Origin: Arion vulgaris
Lineage: Eukaryota > Mollusca > Gastropoda > Stylommatophora > Arionidae
Length of the DNA stretch: 64,000 nucleotides
Direction of reading: 5' to 3'
Assembly: GCA_020796225.1 (NCBI GenBank)
Contig: CM036756.1
Span: 64,657,644-64,721,643, forward strand
Both the position numbers and the translations under genes were made by a program. This document shows, one piece after another, positions 22,533 to 34,079 of this stretch; the stretch's first letter is position 1, and the number at the start of each line of letters is the position of its first letter. Under the pieces are notes generated by a model. That model worked only from the letters and a program-made list of their open reading frames with translations. It did no database searches and had not been told where the DNA came from.

Positions 22533-24345
22533 CTTATGATTACAGTCTTAGATGAGGTATTAGATTATGATTACAGTCTTAGATGAGGTATTAGATTATG
22601 ATTACAGTCTTAGATGAGGTATTAGATTATGATTACAGTCTTAGATGAGGTATTAGATTATGATTACAGTCTTAGATGAGGTATTAGATTATGATTACAG
22701 TCTTAGATGAGGTATTAGACTATGATTACAAGCGTAGATGAGGTATTAGACTATGATTACAGCCTTAGATGAGGTATTAGACTATGATTACAAGCGTAGA
22801 TGAGGTATTAGACTATGATTACAGCCTTAGATGAGGTATTAGACTATGATTACAAGCGTAGATGAGGTATTAGACTATGATTACAAGCGTAGATGAGGTA
22901 TTAGACTATGATTACAAGCGTAGATGAGGTATTAGACTATGATTACAGCCTTAGATGAGGTATTAGACTATGATTACAGCCTTAGATGAGGTATTAGACT
23001 ATGATTACAGCCTTAGATGAGGTATTAAACTATGATTACAGCTTAGATGAGGTATTAGACTATGATTAAGTCTTAGATGAGGTATTAGATTATGATTACA
23101 GCCTTAGATGAGGTATTAGACTATGATTACAGCCTTAGATGAGGTATTATACTATGATTACAGCCTTAGATGAGGTATTAGACTATGATTACAAGCTAGA
23201 TGAGGTATTAGATATGATTACAGCGTTAGATGAGGTATTAGATTATGATTACAGCCTTAGATGAGGTATTAGACTATGATTACAAGCGTAGATGAGGTAT
23301 TAGACTATGATTACAAGCGTAGATGAGGTATTAGACTATGATTACAAGCGTTAGATGAGGTATTAGACTATGATTACAGCCTTAGATGAGGTATTAGAAT
23401 ATGATTACAAGCGTAGATGAGGTATTAGACTATGATTACAGCCTTAGATGAGGTATTAGACTATGATTACAAGCGTAGATGAGGTATTAGATATGATTAC
23501 AAGCTTAGATGAGGTATTAGATATGATTACAAGCGTAGATGAGGTATTCAACTATGATTACAAGCGTAGATGAGGTATTAGAATATGATTACAAGCGTAG
23601 ATGAGGTATTAGAATATGATTACAAGCGTAGATGAGGTATTAGACTATGATTACAAGCGTAGATGAGGTATTAGACTATGATTACAAGCGTAGATGAGGT
23701 ATTAGACTATGATTACAAGCGTAGATGAGGTATTAGACTATGATTACAAGCGTAGATGAGGTATTAGACTATGATTACAAGCGTAGATGAGGTATTAGAC
23801 TATGATTACAAGCGTAGATGAGGTATTAGACTATGATTACAGCCTTAGATGAGGTATTAGACTATGATTACAAGCGTAGATGAGGTATTAGACTATGATT
23901 ACAAGCGTAGATGAGGTATTAGACTATGATTACAAGCGTAGATGAGGTATTAGACTATGATTACAAGCGTAGATGAGGTATTAGACTATGATTACAAGCG
24001 TAGATGAGGTATTAGACTATGATTACAAGCGTAGATGAGGTATTAGCTTATTTCTTCTTCTTCTTCTTCGAACAGTCCACATCGGCAACTTGTTAACCAC
24101 ATTTTGTGATTTGTATATGATCTGAGCCTAAGAGTGATTTCACGTTGATCCAGTTATGCGCCTACAAGTAGGCCATCACTTCCAGTTTCTGCGATGCTTT
24201 TAATTTACTAGGGTAGCTTCACTAGGCCCTACCTCAATCGCTTCTTACGACATGCTTTGTAGGTCGCAGTGATACTTTCCTTTGCTCCCCTTACGAGCCC
24301 CGGAAACACACGGGCGGTATTAGGTTATGATTACAGCCTTATTTG
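22533..24345. repeat. 31-bp satellite array (type 1), interrupted by SINE-B
   Basis: About 49 units of 31 bp containing GATGAGGTATTAGACTATGA. Three variants are spatially sorted: the left end has CAGTCTTA with TTAGATT, the middle mixes CAGCCTTA and CAAGCGTA, and the right end is homogeneous CAAGCGTA. This pattern suggests local amplification. SINE-B copy 4 sits in the last unit; the array resumes briefly at 24317-24345. Confidence 0.95.
24052..24316 (-). repeat. SINE-B copy 4, inside the satellite
   Basis: Reverse orientation with (TTC)n start. Flanked by 12-bp satellite-derived repeats GTATTAGCTTAT (24040-24051) and GTATTAGGTTAT (24317-24328). Confidence 0.85.
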
Positions 24346-24478
24346 AAGACAGCGTATTCTATCCATAACTGTAACTGACTTTCTTATGGAATCTCTCTTT
24401 ATGGAATCTCTCTTTATCTCTCTCTTCCCTTGTCTATTAGACCCCAGTAGGTGTATATAAGCTCAACTCATTCGTGTT

Positions 24479-24670
24479 CATGGGTGTCTATACGTTGAGG
24501 CAAGAGGGAAGACGGAAGGGTGGGGGATATGTCAAGTTTCCAGGAAAATGGCATTTTGTTAAAATGTTTTATGTGAATCTGGTCTTGTCCATTTGCGTGC
24601 AGTTAATTACCAGCGATTTAAAAAAAAAATTATTTTTCCCCTCCTGGAAAAGTTTATCTGGACGCCCTTG
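24479..24670. mobile_element. hAT-like MITE, family 2, copy 2
   Basis: Termini CATGGGTGTCTATA and GACGCCCTTG. Collinear with 16346-16528. The flanking 8-mers do not match, so the insertion is old or rearranged. Confidence 0.65.
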
Positions 24671-24849
24671 ATAATGAGTGTTTTCTTACGTAAATGTTTC
24701 ATAATGTTTTTTTGCAATCAAGTATGGAAGTTGCGAACGCCAACTGAAGCGACCAATCATGCCTCCTCTCCTCCCCAAACACACATATTGAAACGTTCTC
24801 GTTGAGAATAACTGTTCAAGCACGTTTGTAAGCAGCAAGCAAGATAGCG

Positions 24850-24993
24850 GAAGTGGTGATCATGGATATACTATTTGCAGATGATGCAGCTCTCATCAAG
24901 CACGCAGAAGCAGACCCTTATGAGCAGATTCGCGATGGGCAGTGAAGATTTTGGTCTTACAATCAACCTTAACAAATCCATTATGATAGTCCG
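24850..24993 (+). mobile_element. LINE RT core fragment (FADD box)
   Basis: Translation gives VMDILFADDAALIKHAEADP, the YADD/FADD catalytic-site block of non-LTR reverse transcriptases. Frameshifts follow. The conserved aspartate pair is visible but the surrounding domain is missing. Confidence 0.65.
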
Positions 24994-25008
24994 CCATATG
25001 GGGTAAAA

Positions 25009-25097
25009 CCTGCTGCACTTAAGTCAATCTTCAGGGTAAAACCTGGTGCAATTAAGTCAATCTTCAGGGTAAAACCTGGTGAAATTAAGTCAATCTC
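25009..25097 (+). repeat. Tandem SINE-D tails (three copies)
   Basis: Three head-to-tail copies of GGGTAAAACCTGGTGCAATT then AAGTCAATCTTCA, the SINE-D 3' module. This is independent of the 18-kb array and in opposite orientation. Confidence 0.75.
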
Positions 25098-25440
25098 CAG
25101 CTTTAGGTTATGACAGAAACATTCAAATTTCGTCCAAAGTGTACGCATATTATTCAACAGGACACACATTTGTGAACCCTACATAAGTAGGAGTCTCCAC
25201 AACTCTAATAGCATAGCATTACGCGCCTAGAGCTGTTGGAGTTTTCTGGGTTTTAAAGAAAACTGGGTGCTCTTCTCCCCCAATTGCACTATAGAAAAAA
25301 GAGTGAAAATTCATAATTTCTGAAGTTCGAAGAAGAAGAAGTACAGACGGGTAACTTAAGATTTTCCAAACAGAAAAAAACCCCACTTTAAAGCACCACA
25401 TCTGGAGATGGTATCATATTTGACTAATCATAGGCAAGCA

Positions 25441-25610
25441 CAGTGGCGCGGCTCATGGTCATTTTTCTTGGTGGGGCCAGACACAAATTTCCGGAAAAAT
25501 CATGATTATTTGAGTATTTACTATTATTTGTCTATTCCGGGAAGTTATTCCCCTTTCGGTTTTTTTGGTAGGGCCGGGCTCCACTGGCCCTTAATGATGA
25601 GCCGCCCCTG
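25441..25610. mobile_element. hAT-like MITE, family 1, copy 3
   Basis: Termini CAGTGGCGCGGCTC and GAGCCGCCCCTG. Perfect 8-bp duplication GGCAAGCA (25433-25440 and 25611-25618). Confidence 0.85.
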
Positions 25611-25719
25611 GGCAAGCAGTTAGTGCTGACTTATGCCATATAAATTATACTATTACATGTTTAAACAACCATTCATGTCGCCTAAAATGTCAGAATTAAA
25701 TAATATAAGCATACGAAAA

Positions 25720-26345
25720 GAAATCAACAATCATCAAATAGCTTGTCATGAGCAGAACTTTGCCACACCCCAACAGTCCTCCAGAATCTCTTCTCTCTCA
25801 CAGGCCAGATATCCCGCCTCTGCAGCCGTCATGTTCAAACCATCAGTTACATCTTGATCCATCTTCTCCGTAGTCTACCTCTTCTTCTCTTTGCCAGTAT
25901 GCCCCCTTCCAAGATGGTCTTCTCCTGCCCAATGAGTCTTTTTATGTCAAAAATACCTCAATGTTCTCTTTCTTATTTGTAGCATCAGCCAGTTTTCTTT
26001 GATTTTGAGTTCTTTCTTGATTGATCTATTTGTTCTCTTCTTTGCCCATGATATACGAAGGACTCTTCTGTAACACTTATATTCAAAACCACATATGTTT
26101 GTCCACTGCCTTACTAAATGTTCATGCTTCACACCCATACGTTGCCACTGGTAATATGCATGCTCTTAGTATTCTGATCTGTGTTTTCCTATCAGTTCAG
26201 TTTCATAGTGGTTTTATGTTGTTTAATGTTTTGTAAAGCCATGTTTGTTATTTTAATTTCCTTCATCCAATTTCCATCTGTTGTTAGCAGTGAACCAATA
26301 TATTCAAAACTGTTCACTTTTCTATTTTCTGTACGTTGATAAAAA
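25720..26345 (-). mobile_element. LINE-d fragment (RT C-terminus)
   Basis: Reverse strand, in pieces: VNSFEYIGSLLTTDGNWMKE, then ILPVATYGCEA, then KELKIKENWLMLQIRKRTLR, then LEGGILAKRRRGRLRRRW. This is the order RT thumb region to basic tail. Frameshifts and stops break it. It lies back to back with LINE-c at 26350. Confidence 0.7.
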
Positions 26346-26349
26346 TATC

Positions 26350-26960
26350 TTTTGTCATGTTCGAATATAATGAAGACACCTATGGCAAGTAATGCCGATA
26401 TCATCCTGGAATCTAAAATGATAAAAATAACAGAGCAGTTCACCTATTTAGGTAGCAATTTTGATTGCACAGAAAATGTTTAAAAGAAATTATGATACGA
26501 ATTGGCAAAGCAACATCAGCTTTTCAAAATCTAAATAAAATATGGAACTGCAAGTTTTATATTATTAAAACTAAATTATGAATTTTTCAATTCAAATGTT
26601 GTATCAATCTTAACATATGCCAGCGAGAGTTGGAAAATGACTAAAGATATAGAAGGCAAGTTGATTGCATTTGAAAATAGATGTCTGCGAAAATTAATGA
26701 ATATAAAATGGAACGAATACAGAAGTGATGGAAGTCAAGAGAAATGTCTAGTCAACCACTAGTGACAGCTGTTATAAGAAAGAGAAGATATGTTGGGCAC
26801 ACCTTGAGAAGAAATGATCAACGAATATGAAAGGCATTGAAGTGGGATGCAAAGGGTTCAAGAAAGAGAGGACGGCCTAAAGAGACCCTGAAACAAACTT
26901 TGCTGAGAGAGGCAAGAAATATCGGTCTCATTTCCATGGAGATTGAGCGAGTTACCTAGG
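26350..26960 (+). mobile_element. LINE-c 3' fragment
   Basis: Collinear with the reverse complement of 32860-33450: ESKMIKITEQFTYLGSNFDC, VIRIGKATSAFQNLNKIWNC, then HTLRRNDQRI and GRPKETLKQTLLREARNIGL. Stops and frameshifts show it is dead. Confidence 0.75.
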
Positions 26961-27779
26961 ATAATTTTTATCATTATGTTCGTTTTATCCGTTGTCATTA
27001 TATTTGTTGTTGCTACATTGAGATATAGATTCTGTTTTGCGCTTTTAGCATGCACTTTAGTAACCCCGACTGTAATATGGAAATCAAAAAGAAATTAGAA
27101 TCACTCTATCAGGTAAACAAACTCTAAGGGCAGTAATTCACTAAATTCATGTCCTTGGAAAGGAAGCTGACAACATTCAACGATTGTAACAATTATTGGT
27201 ATCAGTTTTTCAATCAGGATGTACACTTCCCTGCAGGACTAACAACTATTGCAATAGAGAGTAGAAAAACAAGAATGAAACTATAAGTTGTACATCACTG
27301 CATAATATAGAGAAAATGTATGTGCAAAAGCATTTCTTTGTTGGAGACAACGCGCATAGATGTCATTATTGTTCACAACCGCATCACGCCATCCAGACAG
27401 AATTAGGTCTTCGTCATACGCATGAAACATAGTTTTTATGTATAAAAGAAACCTTGACCTGGAATCAAAATGATTTATAAAACTTAACTTCTATAATACA
27501 AAAATAATGTATTGTTTTATATTTTTCAATTTTATATGTTGCATTTTTGTGTGAAATCTAGTCTAGACATAAAGTTATTGTAACGCGAGGTGGAAGAACA
27601 ATCTACTTCCTTCACTCCTTCCCTGATGTGCTGTCAAACGTGCCGCCACAGGTTTTTTTGCATCTATGTAAACATTGTAAGTACTCTTACTTTTTATATT
27701 CATTATTACTACTTGACAAACATCCCATGCTAAGCTACGGAAGCTTATTTGAAAGTCACAGATGTCAGATTCACTCATA
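26961..27779. other. No gene seen
   Basis: AT-rich unique sequence; short ORFs without recognisable features. Confidence 0.45.
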
Positions 27780-27935
27780 TCTACCAGTGAATATGTTGCA
27801 TGATTCTCCTCCGTCGTTCTTCGTTGACGCCATGTTCTTCCACCTGCCTGTGCCGTCCGTCCGTCCTTCAGCTTGGAATGCTATGATCGGAGGCAATTGT
27901 TTACATCTGAGTTATAGTTGTCAACATTCAAAGTG
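27780..27935. promoter_or_regulatory. CpG-rich block, candidate promoter/first exon
   Basis: In AT-rich surroundings this block has clustered CpGs (CCGTCGTTCTTCGTTGACGC, GCCGTCCGTCCGTCC). On the reverse strand an ATG at 27833 in a good context (AACATGG) opens MASTKNDGGESCNIFT, which reaches a possible donor CTG|GTAGAT at 27785/27784. On the + strand CAAA|GTGAGC at about 27931 is a possible donor for an untranslated first exon. No TATA box or downstream exon was confirmed, so this is inference. Confidence 0.25.
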
Positions 27936-28520
27936 AGCTATGTATTAGTTCGATATCAATACAATTTAATCATTTTGACCGTTTTGATATTGTCCCAATT
28001 AGACCTTACTGTAGTTACAAACACTATCAATTAATACTGAGGAAAAGGTGGATAAGAAAAGAAAGTGACGAAATAAATTGTTTCTTAAACACAGTACTGT
28101 ACACACTTAACACACATTTGACACAATATTCAACAACCTATAACTACTATAATCTATAACAATATTGTTTAAAACTACACAGCCAAATGATGTTCAATGT
28201 TTATATTCTGTACACTAATATATTTTATACCAACAGTAATATACCCATCTAATATTAAAATTATTTGGTTTGCAAAAACATATTATTGTCCAATAAAAGG
28301 TATTTATAAAATTTATTGAATATATTCTGACTTTTTAAAATATCATTCCATTAGATTAGTCTTTAGAATTAGTGGCTAGCCCAATAAATGCCATATTTTG
28401 TGGACTTAGGGTGATGGTTTATAGTTTATTGTATTTGACATAAATGAGTGAACATTTTTTTACTTAGGTTTCCTGTCAGCAAACACACACAAATGGAGGA
28501 GGAACACTCTTGACTTGTGT
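27936..28520. other. No gene seen
   Basis: Very AT-rich, no repeats shared within the window, no exon recognised. Confidence 0.45.
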
Positions 28521-28531
28521 ATTTTGATTGT

Positions 28532-28786
28532 CTTCTTCTTCTTCTTTGTGTTCGTTCTTTACACCAATTTTAATCACTCTTTGTGATATGTTTGATCTTT
28601 GCCAAGAACGTGTATACGTTGCACATTGGTTTGGTTGGGCCCTAAACATATAGACTTCTACATGTTTAGGACATGTGCATCCGATTTCAGCCAAACATCC
28701 TTAGTCGCCTCTTATGACATGCATGGCAGGTAACAGTGGTTCTATGTTTACATCCCAAATTTGGGCCCGGGAACCACTCGGGCGGA
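28532..28786 (-). repeat. SINE-A copy 6 (full length)
   Basis: Reverse orientation. Flanked by a perfect 11-bp duplication ATTTTGATTGT (28521-28531 and 28787-28797). Confidence 0.85.
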
Positions 28787-29048
28787 ATTTTGATTGTTAG
28801 TTTACAAATCATCACTCAAAACATTAGGTACAGAAGTGCTTCAATATATTTCTCAGGGATATCTCTTATTGCAAAGTGACTGTCAATGCTAGTTGTATAT
28901 TTGTTAATCATTCTTCTTTGGCTCCCAGCATAGTGTTCTTGTCTAGCTTCACCCTGTCTTACTTGATATTCATGCAGTTTAATCATGCTTGGAGATTTAC
29001 ACTTATCCCTTGAATTGTCCAAATACCATGCCTTCCCGAGGGCATTAT

Positions 29049-29307
29049 CTCTTTCCACGCTTTTCGCCGCACACTGTGTCATAAGAGTTGCTTCCCTTAT
29101 AAGAAGTCTTTTCAGTTTTACTTATACTATTTTACTTCTACTACTTTTTAACCTTGTTATTCTATTAGGTTGTCCAGTTTACTTCAATTCAGTTTATAAT
29201 AATATATATATATATATGTTTATTTATTGACGAGTAGTTGGCTTTTTTTTTTAAACCTCCCTTGAATTAACTGTTTAAAAATTGAGGAAATAACTCGCGT
29301 AAAAGAG
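29049..29307. mobile_element. piggyBac-like MITE (TTAA type), copy 1
   Basis: Left end CTCTTTCCACGC after TTAT, right end GCGTAAAAGAG before TTAA. Interior matches 37478-37781 (GAGTTGCTTCCCTTATAAGA, GGTTGTCCAGTTTACTTCAA). No transposase. Confidence 0.7.
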
Positions 29308-29559
29308 TTAAGAGTATCAGAATAGTATACTGCTTGTAGTGGGAGGTTAACGCCCGTGTGTTGCTGTTGTAAAACTTCAGTACTTTGTTTTTACTTGTTT
29401 CGCTAAAGATAGAACTAGTGTATGAGGAATAACCAATTCCCTATAACTAGCTTAAAATAACTAGTTCCATGAGTCTGCTGAGTTAGATTATTTGTGTGGA
29501 GGTAACCTACAGAAATCTTCAGGAAAAGCATGCCCTCATGTTAGAAGTAGAAATATTGA

Positions 29560-30110
29560 GCCCACCTGTGTGGGGATTTATATAACATTTGCTACTGTGG
29601 CATATCAGGAAATGAGAGAGCAGACAGGCTGGATAAGGAAGAAGCAAAACTGATACAAACCAAACACCCCATGTTACTACCAGAAATTAAGACACATATC
29701 AAGCAAAATTACCAAGAGTTGTGGAGGCAACAAACCCACAATAAACACCCACAAGATCCCATCAGCAGACTAAACAGCACACAACAATCTTTCGTCTAAG
29801 AACAGGTCACTGCAGGATCAACCATCACATGCACAGAATAAAGCCTGCTCAGACTGCACAGTGTGCATGTCAGACAGAAATACAGACTCCAGAGCACATC
29901 CTACAGTAATGTCCATCATACATACACCAACGAAACGAAACAAGGCCTCATGAATGAAGCTTACAGAGCAAGCTATGGGGATCCATTGAGGAACTCCAAC
30001 TGACATGCAGCTTCATATAGGAAACCCATCTCATGGCTTAGACCTCAGCCAACAATAAACTCATACAGCCAGTGGACTCAGGTAAAAATTCTAGGAAATA
30101 AGACCACAAC
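29560..30110 (+). mobile_element. LINE-h fragment: RNase H end and zinc knuckle
   Basis: + strand pieces read CGISGNERADRLDKEEAKLI (the last RNase H block of Jockey/I-like LINEs), then a region ending QTPEHILQ followed by SYTHQRNETR. That second part resembles the C-terminal CCHC-like knuckle region. Stops and frameshifts are frequent. Confidence 0.7.
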
Positions 30111-30599
30111 CACCACGTGACTTTGCATTCCAGTATTGTATATAGATGAATTCATTTTAAAATCAACACACCATGCTAAATCAAGGTTATATTATGCAAC
30201 AAGTTAAATTTAACAATAACAAATATCAGTATTATGAATATTTTTTCATCAATAAATAACCATAGACTCATAGAATTTAGTAAAATTGCTAAAAAGCTTG
30301 CAATGTTCTATCAAACATATATCGAATCCAACCTTCCAACTCAAACTAGGTCAGGGTTTCCCTGGTCAGCTATGGGGCCCAATATTAGAGTTGGCTGTGG
30401 TTTAGACGAGCATATGAAACCGAATGCAAAAAAAGAAGATATATCATTTTTGCTACAGTTGTAACCTTGGGGTCTAACCTGGTAAACTAAAGTCAGGCAG
30501 AAAACCCTGCAAAAAATCACAGCGGAATGAGTATGACAGTGTTGGTAATCCACCTAATAAAGGAGAATTTCACACAACCCTGGTATGGAAGATGACTTT
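30111..30599. other. No gene seen
   Basis: AT-rich; a weak SINE-D-tail-like stretch (GGTCTAACCTGGTAAACTAA) lies near 30470-30500. Confidence 0.4.
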
Positions 30600-31160
30600 G
30601 TTGAAGAGTTAACTGCTGTGACAAACAACAACTGCTTTGCAGAAAGGCCTAGCAAGACTCAATGTTAGTGTAGCAGTCAAAAATAAGTGCATGTTGAAGA
30701 TTGATTCAGCTGGTTGACAGGTGTAAAACAGTTCACAGCAGCACTGTTTTTCAGAGATGAGTGCAGAAGAAGAATGTTAGATCAGTCCACGCTAAAACAA
30801 CCATCGGATGGCGATGTAGAGAAAAGTGGTCTCAAGATCACCCTCAAAACAGCGCCAAAGATGGGTACTGTGGTCTGTCCCATAGCGAACAAGTTGTTAT
30901 ATTCCGCCGTAACAGAGTCTGGGCCCACATGTACAACAAATTTTAAATTGGTACAACTAGTCTGTGCCAATGCGAGATGGCAGACATGACGGCAGAGCAC
31001 CTACTGCAAGACTGCCAACTTCTAGCAGGCCTGAGAAATGAAACCTGGCCGGAAAATACAGTTTAAGGAAAAGCTGTACGGAGGGTCCCTAAAAACAACA
31101 GCAGAATTTATGAGAAAATCTGGTACATCAGCCTAAGCGGGATCGAGAGAGAGATCAGTC
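30600..31160 (+). mobile_element. LINE-h fragment with intact 3' tail
   Basis: + strand reads KTTIGWRCREKWSQDHPQNS, then CQCEMADMTAEHLLQDCQLL (Cys/His knuckle at the end of ORF2 in Jockey-like LINEs) and a 3' tail AAATCTGGTACATCAGCCTA then GGGATCGAGAGAGAGATC. The tail is the same as in SINE-H. Confidence 0.7.
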
Positions 31161-31789
31161 CACTAGAATTGCTGATACATTTTTATACCTCTATAAAGCA
31201 TTACTAATTTCACTAAGCATTCTTGTAAGACATGCCTGCTGTTACTGGTTATCTGTTTAGACACACTAGGTAAACATTCCACAGCTGACAGACAGTTAAC
31301 AGCTTCTTATATAAACAATATAGTCTTACTATTAACTAGCCTTACTACCCATCTTTGCTTGGAATTTAGGTTCTTGTTTATGTAAATTGTATATTCCATT
31401 ATATTTTGCACACAAGAAACCTAAAAGAAATTGTTGTTTGCAGGATAGAATAAAGCAGAAACAAAGTTCAGTAATCACAAATTGCTTAACTTGTTATGGA
31501 TGACAGAATCACTAATGAATACCTTTAGAAGACTTTTCAATGGCACTAATTTAACACACGCTAAGGTGAGGGTACAAACTAAATTTGGTTTGTTTGTTTT
31601 GATAAGCAAACAAATTTTTATCCTATTTTTTAATTGATTACCCCAGTTCACAAATGGTGCTAAGTTTTCAAGTAACTACTATGCGTGATCAATTAACTAT
31701 TACAATGGCAGATTGAACGTGCTATGAAATCTGCATGCTTTTTTTTCTTTTGTCATTTTCTGCTTTTTTGCTGCTATGCATAGCAGGTT
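31161..31789. other. No gene seen
   Basis: AT-rich; no exon or repeat recognised. Confidence 0.45.
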
Positions 31790-32540
31790 TAACTGATGAT
31801 CGGTTTCCAAGACAGTGCATGCTCGGTCGCTTGATATGCTGTGGTATTGTGGAGTTTTAAGATGTCTGTAACTCCATCAATCCATCTTTTTCTCCGCCTG
31901 CCCCTTCTTCTTGATGATTCCATTTTCAGGTTGTACGTTCTTGAAACTGGTGTATTCGGGTTCATTCTTACCAAGTCGCCAAACCATTTGAGTCTCTGTT
32001 TTTCAATTAATCTTCTTTTTTTCTTCTTTTGCGTTCTCACTAGATTGGGATTTCAGATTCTCTAATATAGGCAGCCGTCTGCCTCAGATTATCAGCCATG
32101 CCATACAGTTTGTCTTGGACACTGGTTTAAGTGGGCCACCTCTTTCTTCTCAAGTCTGCATACCGGGGCAGTTCTGTAGGATATAATTCCTATGATTTCT
32201 GCTTCCCGTTGTGCCGATCTCTTCCCGCAGTAAGTTTTGGCCACCCTCGTGATGGTAGGTCTGACATTCTTACTGCGTGGCTAAATCTCCGAGGCAAATT
32301 GGCGACGTAGAACTGCTACCCCATTCCTCATTGTGAGGGGTCGTTGCACCATGTTATGCACCTTACGGCCTGGTGCATCCGTTTCTGCAAGCATTTGTTT
32401 CGGGTTAGCATTACCTACAATTAATCTAATAGCAGGTGTTGTTCCAACTGTTCTAATTTCTTTATTTCTCATATGGTCTCTACTTGTTTTATTTACCGCT
32501 TTCCTCAAGCATCCATACGCTTTCCTCAAGCATCTCATAT
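31790..32540 (-). mobile_element. LINE-b fragment interrupted by a 404-bp retroposon
   Basis: Reverse strand: MRCLRKAYGCLRKAVNKTSR, then (after the insert) IEKQRLKWFGDLVRMNPN and RRRGRRRKRWIDGVTDIL. Same order as at 12.3 kb. The insert occupies 32014-32417. Confidence 0.75.
32014..32417 (-). mobile_element. Truncated retroposon with GAA-rich tail
   Basis: 404 bp flanked by a perfect 10-bp duplication CAATTAATCT (32004-32013 and 32418-32427). On the reverse strand it ends GAACGCAAAAGAAG, like the SINE-A tail. The body has an 85-codon open stretch (GNANPKQMLAETDAPGRKVH) of unknown identity and no other copy in this window. Confidence 0.75.
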
Positions 32541-32730
32541 GCTTTTTTAACCAACTTAATTAACTCATATAACTCGGTAAAGCACCACATTTGGCAATTT
32601 TGAACTAGAGTTTCCCAGCACATAGTGTCTTTATCAACGTATTTATAAACAATTTTATAACGTGACGCATTTTTTCTGTCTATATTTTTCTCAATTAATA
32701 TTGGTTTGCAAAGAGGCTGCACAGAAAGAT
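32541..32730 (-). other. Possible isolated exon, reverse strand
   Basis: A pyrimidine-rich TATCTTTCTGTGCAG acceptor (exon starting at 32716 on the reverse strand) precedes an open frame that reads CKPILIEKNIDRKNASRYKI, then VYKYVDKDTMCWETLVQNCQ. The composition looks protein-like. No convincing donor is seen before it runs into LINE-b, and I do not recognise the peptide. It could equally be a transposon remnant. Confidence 0.2.
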
Positions 32731-32794
32731 ACAAACGAAACACACAAATTATAACATACCACAAAGAATATATTGTATATTATAATAATAATTC

Positions 32795-34066
32795 CTCTCG
32801 ACGTATACGCTACATAGGGACTGCAAGTAATTTCTCCATACCGCTCTATCCTGGGCAACTTGCTCAATCTCCTCCATGGAACTGAGACCGATATTTCCTG
32901 CCTCTCTCAGCAAAGTTCGTTCAGGGTCTCCTTAGGTCGACCTCTCTTCTTGAACCCTTTGCATCCCACTTCAATGCCTGCTTTCATATTCGTTGATCAT
33001 TTCTCCTCAAGGTGTGCCCAACATATCTCCATCGTCTCTTTCTTATAACAGTTGTCACTAGTGGTTGACCAGACATATCTCTGATTTCATCACTTCTCCT
33101 GAATTCATTCCATTTTATATTCATTATTTTTCGAGACATCTATTTTCAAATGCATTCAACTTGCTTTCTATATCTTTAGTCATTTTCCAACTCTCGCTAG
33201 CATATGTTAGGATTGATACAACATTTGAATTGAAAATTCGTAATTTAGTTTTAATACTATATAACTTGCAGTTCCATATTTTATTTAGACTTTTAAAAGC
33301 TGATGTTGCTTTGCCAATTCGTATCATAATTTCTTTTTAACATTTCCTGTGCAATCAAAATTGCTACCTAAATAGGTGAACTGCTCTGTTATTTTTATCA
33401 TTTTAGATTCCAGTGTGATATCTGCATTACTTGCCATAGGTGTCTTCATTATATTTGTTTTTTCATAGCTTATCTGCAGTCCAACTTTTGATGCTATAGA
33501 TGACAAATTGTCTGTTTTTATTTGCATATCTTGGTTGTTTCTACTTAACAAGGCAATATCATCTGTAAAATCCAAATCTTCTAGTTGACTATTTTCTACC
33601 CAATCGATGCCAGTTTCGCCCTGCAACATTTTCGCATCACCCAGTCAATGGCCACTCCAAACAATAGCGGAGATAGAATACAGCCTTGCTTTACTCCGGT
33701 TTCAACCATAAACCAGTCGCTGTGTCCACCATCAGTGCGAACTGCACACTGTGAACCATCATAGAGGCTTATAAAAATGTTTATTATTTTGTCTGATATT
33801 CCATAGCATCTCAGAATATTCCACAGAGTGATTCTGTGTAGACTATCAAAGACTTTTTTAAAATCGATGAAATTTAGTATGAGTGGTTGTTGCTTCTCAA
33901 TATGTTCCTCCAAAATTAGTCGTAGGGTAATTATTTGGTCTAAGCAGCTTCTCCCAGGTCTAAAACCAGCTTGTTCTTCTCTCAGGGTTGTGTCCACTGC
34001 TCCTTTGATTCTATTAAGAATGATTTTGCAGCAAGTCTTGGTCATTACTGCATTTTGCTGGTTCAA
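32795..34066 (-). mobile_element. LINE-c reverse transcriptase (RTE-like), 5'-truncated
   Basis: The longest RT remnant here, on the reverse strand. Blocks in order: EEQAGFRPGRSCLDQI (RT block 2), NFIDFKKVFDSLHR (first catalytic Asp), GVKQGCILSPLLF, then LDFTDDIALLS (the catalytic DD box, with FTDD in place of YADD/FADD), then SYEKTNIM, FTYLGSNFDC and LTYASESWKM, and a basic tail. Two or three frameshifts and the missing endonuclease make it inactive. It is an inverted copy of 26350-26960. RTE-like is inferred from block spacing; a phylogeny would settle the clade. Confidence 0.8.
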
Positions 34067-34079
34067 AATAAAAGATTAC

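Noticed and set aside
22533..24051. Regular short repeats that might suggest a CRISPR array
   Set aside because: Units are contiguous with no unique spacers, and the sequence is eukaryotic; it is a satellite.
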